64,000 nucleotides of DNA, from the NCBI GenBank assembly GCA_963831385.1, contig CAWHPW010000013.1, forward strand, positions 1 to 64,000, written 5' to 3'. A program made the position numbers and the translations under genes. This DNA is from JACVRX01 sp963831385 (lineage in GTDB: Bacteria; Actinomycetota; Actinomycetes; Jiangellales; Jiangellaceae). The notes under the pieces are model-generated. The model ran no database searches, had not been told where the DNA came from, and worked only from the letters and a program-made list of their open reading frames with translations. Positions 62,421 to 64,000 of the stretch are shown in pieces. Numbering within the stretch: the stretch's first letter is position 1; every line of letters starts with the position of its first letter.

Positions 62421-64000
62421 ATGCCAGCCCGGCCGCGAAAGACCGCCAAAGCCAGCACCAAGAAGGCCACCAGCGCTGCTGAGAAACGCGCGGGATCCAG
62501 TACCGCAGCCAGCAAGAAGGCAGCAGTGAAGAGGGCGACGCCTCGTCGCCCACGGGCCAAGACGCCTCGAGTGATCGACTTCACGGTCGACCCGACGCAC
62601 TTCGACCCCGGGGCGGGTGGTGGGGACACGGCATCAGGGACCTTCGGTGACCTCGTCCCGCCGCCGGGAGAGGAACCGACCCACCGGTTCCGACTGCTCC
62701 GCCCGCTCGATCTGGTCGTCCTCGACGTGCTCGGGTACGGCCTCGAGCTCCGGAAGGACGCCGACGGCCATGCCCTCGTCCCCGTGGCCGAGGATGCCCG
62801 GCTCGAGGTGCGTTATCCGTTCCAGCACGTCGGTGAGCAGGCGTTCTACCGCAGCCACCGCAGCCGTGCCGCAGCACGACCGATCCACCGCCACTGACGA
62901 TCCGGAACCCGACGATGGTGCCGCAGACGGAAGGGCCATCAGGTCGAGCCGATCACCGAGCCACCCGTGCATGCCCGCGCCGCGTACGGCAGCAACTCGA
63001 TCTTCGACGTACCCGACGGGGAGCAGCATCGAGTTCAGCATCGAGGGAGTACTCGCCGCGATCTCCCGGCTGCCGCTGCGGGTCGTGCCCCTTGCCACTC
63101 CCCGGCCGCTGGGCCGGCGACCGCCCGTGCTCGGCGGCATCATCCTGCTGCCCGGAGGGTTCTCCCTGTCCCGCACGTCAGCGGGTCTGGTCCTGCAGCG
63201 GATCGGCCGCACGGCGCCTGGCACGGGGCGCGATCGCAAGAAGGTCGCCAGCCAAGCGCCGGTCGACAGCGTGATCACTGCAAGCAACGCGATGCGCACG
63301 GCCCGCCGGTTCATGACCACGGAGGGCACGCTCGACCTCGTCTCCGACGCCACAGGTCCAGGGATCTTCGCGTGCCCGGCGGGCTCGGCGACCTGCTCCC
63401 GCCGCCGATCATCCAGAAGCCGCCGCCGCGGCAGCGGCCACGGAAGCCGCGAAGCGACGAGACAGCGATCGAGGCGCCGTACCGGCTGATCATCTCGCCC
63501 AGCGTCCTCGGCGGGTTCGCCCACGCCACCGAGCCGCGAGTCGGCCCCGACCGACCCGGAGCGCGTGGAGCTGTGGCACAGCCGGCTCGGCGTCCGACGG
63601 GAGGACGAGGACGGCGTCGTCACCGTCGACGAGCGCGCGGATCCGCAGCGCATCGTCCGCGCCGTCTGGGCGCAGGGACAACGAGGGCGACGAGCCGACG
63701 GGTCCGTCGACGGTCCGTTCCGGATGTCCCTGGACGGGTTCGACCGGGTGATGCTCGTCCAGCAGAGCGCCGATCCGGCCGATCACCGTGCCGCTGCCGG
63801 TGAGCGCCGAGCGACTCGCGCTGTCCAGCCTCGGCGGCTGGCTCGACCTGACGGGCGCTGGGACATCGTCCCAGTACGCGAGGCCGGGAGTGGCAGCATC
63901 CTGGCCTGGGACCACATCGCGCCGATGGGACGCGACCAGTTCGTCCGCGTCGTCTACCCCGGGTACCTGTTCCCGTTCGGCCACCGTTGTGCGCTCGTGA
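62421..64000 (+). pseudogene. Large protein of unknown function, frameshifted, cut by window edge
   Basis: Begins MPARPRKTAKASTKKATSAA (a Lys/Ala-rich tail like those of DNA-binding proteins), continues RVIDFTVDPTHFDPGAGGGD, FRLLRPLDLVVLDVLGYGLE; then frames change repeatedly (~62860-63000, ~63390, ~63560, ~63780) through GVLAAISRLPLRVVPLATPR, RLIISPSVLGGFAHATEPRV, WHSRLGVRREDEDGVVTVDE and PMGRDQFVRVVYPGYLFPFG. The pieces read as one long protein running past 64000. I do not know the family. Confidence 0.5.

Noticed and set aside
1..64000. CRISPR arrays, prophage, rRNA or tRNA genes
   Set aside because: No regularly spaced repeats, phage structural genes or RNA-gene signatures were seen.

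Overview
The window is high-GC DNA with actinobacterial gene content: DUF222/HNH endonuclease, SARP-type regulators, GTG starts, ATGA/GTGA stop-start overlaps, actinobacterial-style M1 peptidase, RecBCD, and many TetR, HxlR, MerR, AraC and LuxR regulators with oxidoreductases. I cannot name the genus. There are no rRNA, tRNA, CRISPR or phage genes that I can support. The only transposon trace is a short IS21-like remnant near 19.9 kb.

Layout. 1-6.6 kb: TetR regulator facing an alpha/beta hydrolase and trmO, a flavin disulphide reductase, two frameshifted genes (HEAT-repeat AlkD-like, GyrI-like), a trmO fragment and an SDR gene. 6.7-10.7 kb: RecQ helicase fused to a phosphoribosyltransferase-like domain, an XRE-MNT/HEPN toxin-antitoxin pair, a cupin. 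10.8-20.7 kb: truncated aldo/keto reductase beside a DUF222-HNH gene, SARP/TPR regulator, methyltransferase, Clp-N protein, hydrolases, secreted beta-propeller protein, membrane protein. 20.9-32.2 kb: HD/LuxR regulator (frameshifted), flavin monooxygenase, a disaccharide phosphorylase operon (PfkB kinase, GH65, stub of a HAD gene), a broken berberine-bridge-type oxidase, VOC protein, nitroreductase, SDR, globin. 32.6-34.4 kb: VOC, hydrolase, AraC. 34.7-38.6 kb: the most interesting part, a light-related locus. A MerR protein carrying the full CarH-type adenosylcobalamin signature is divergent from an apparent operon encoding a FAS1 (fasciclin) lipoprotein, a heliorhodopsin and an SDR-DUF2867 protein. 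38.7-39.8 kb: a second nucleotidyltransferase/HEPN pair. 40.1-47.8 kb: a large LuxR-type ATPase regulator divergent from OsmC, flavin monooxygenase and FAD monooxygenase genes, then a chimeric SARP/beta-propeller pseudogene. 47.9-49.1 kb: hypothetical protein and a VapBC pair. 49.7-58.3 kb: recC-recB-recD. 58.5-64 kb: second VapBC pair, trypsin-like PDZ protease divergent from an HxlR regulator with a long palindrome between them, secreted M1 peptidase, and the start of a large unknown gene.

Two features run through the whole window. First, about a dozen genes carry one or more single-base frameshifts while both halves stay highly recognisable (including recD with three), which suggests either uncorrected sequencing indels or recent decay. 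Second, several genes have partial second copies elsewhere in the window (trmO, the methyltransferase, the CarH-like tail, the beta-propeller protein, a small basic protein), and several others are stubs (aldo/keto reductase, cold-shock protein, DHFR-like, HAD). This points to repeated small duplications and deletions at gene boundaries.
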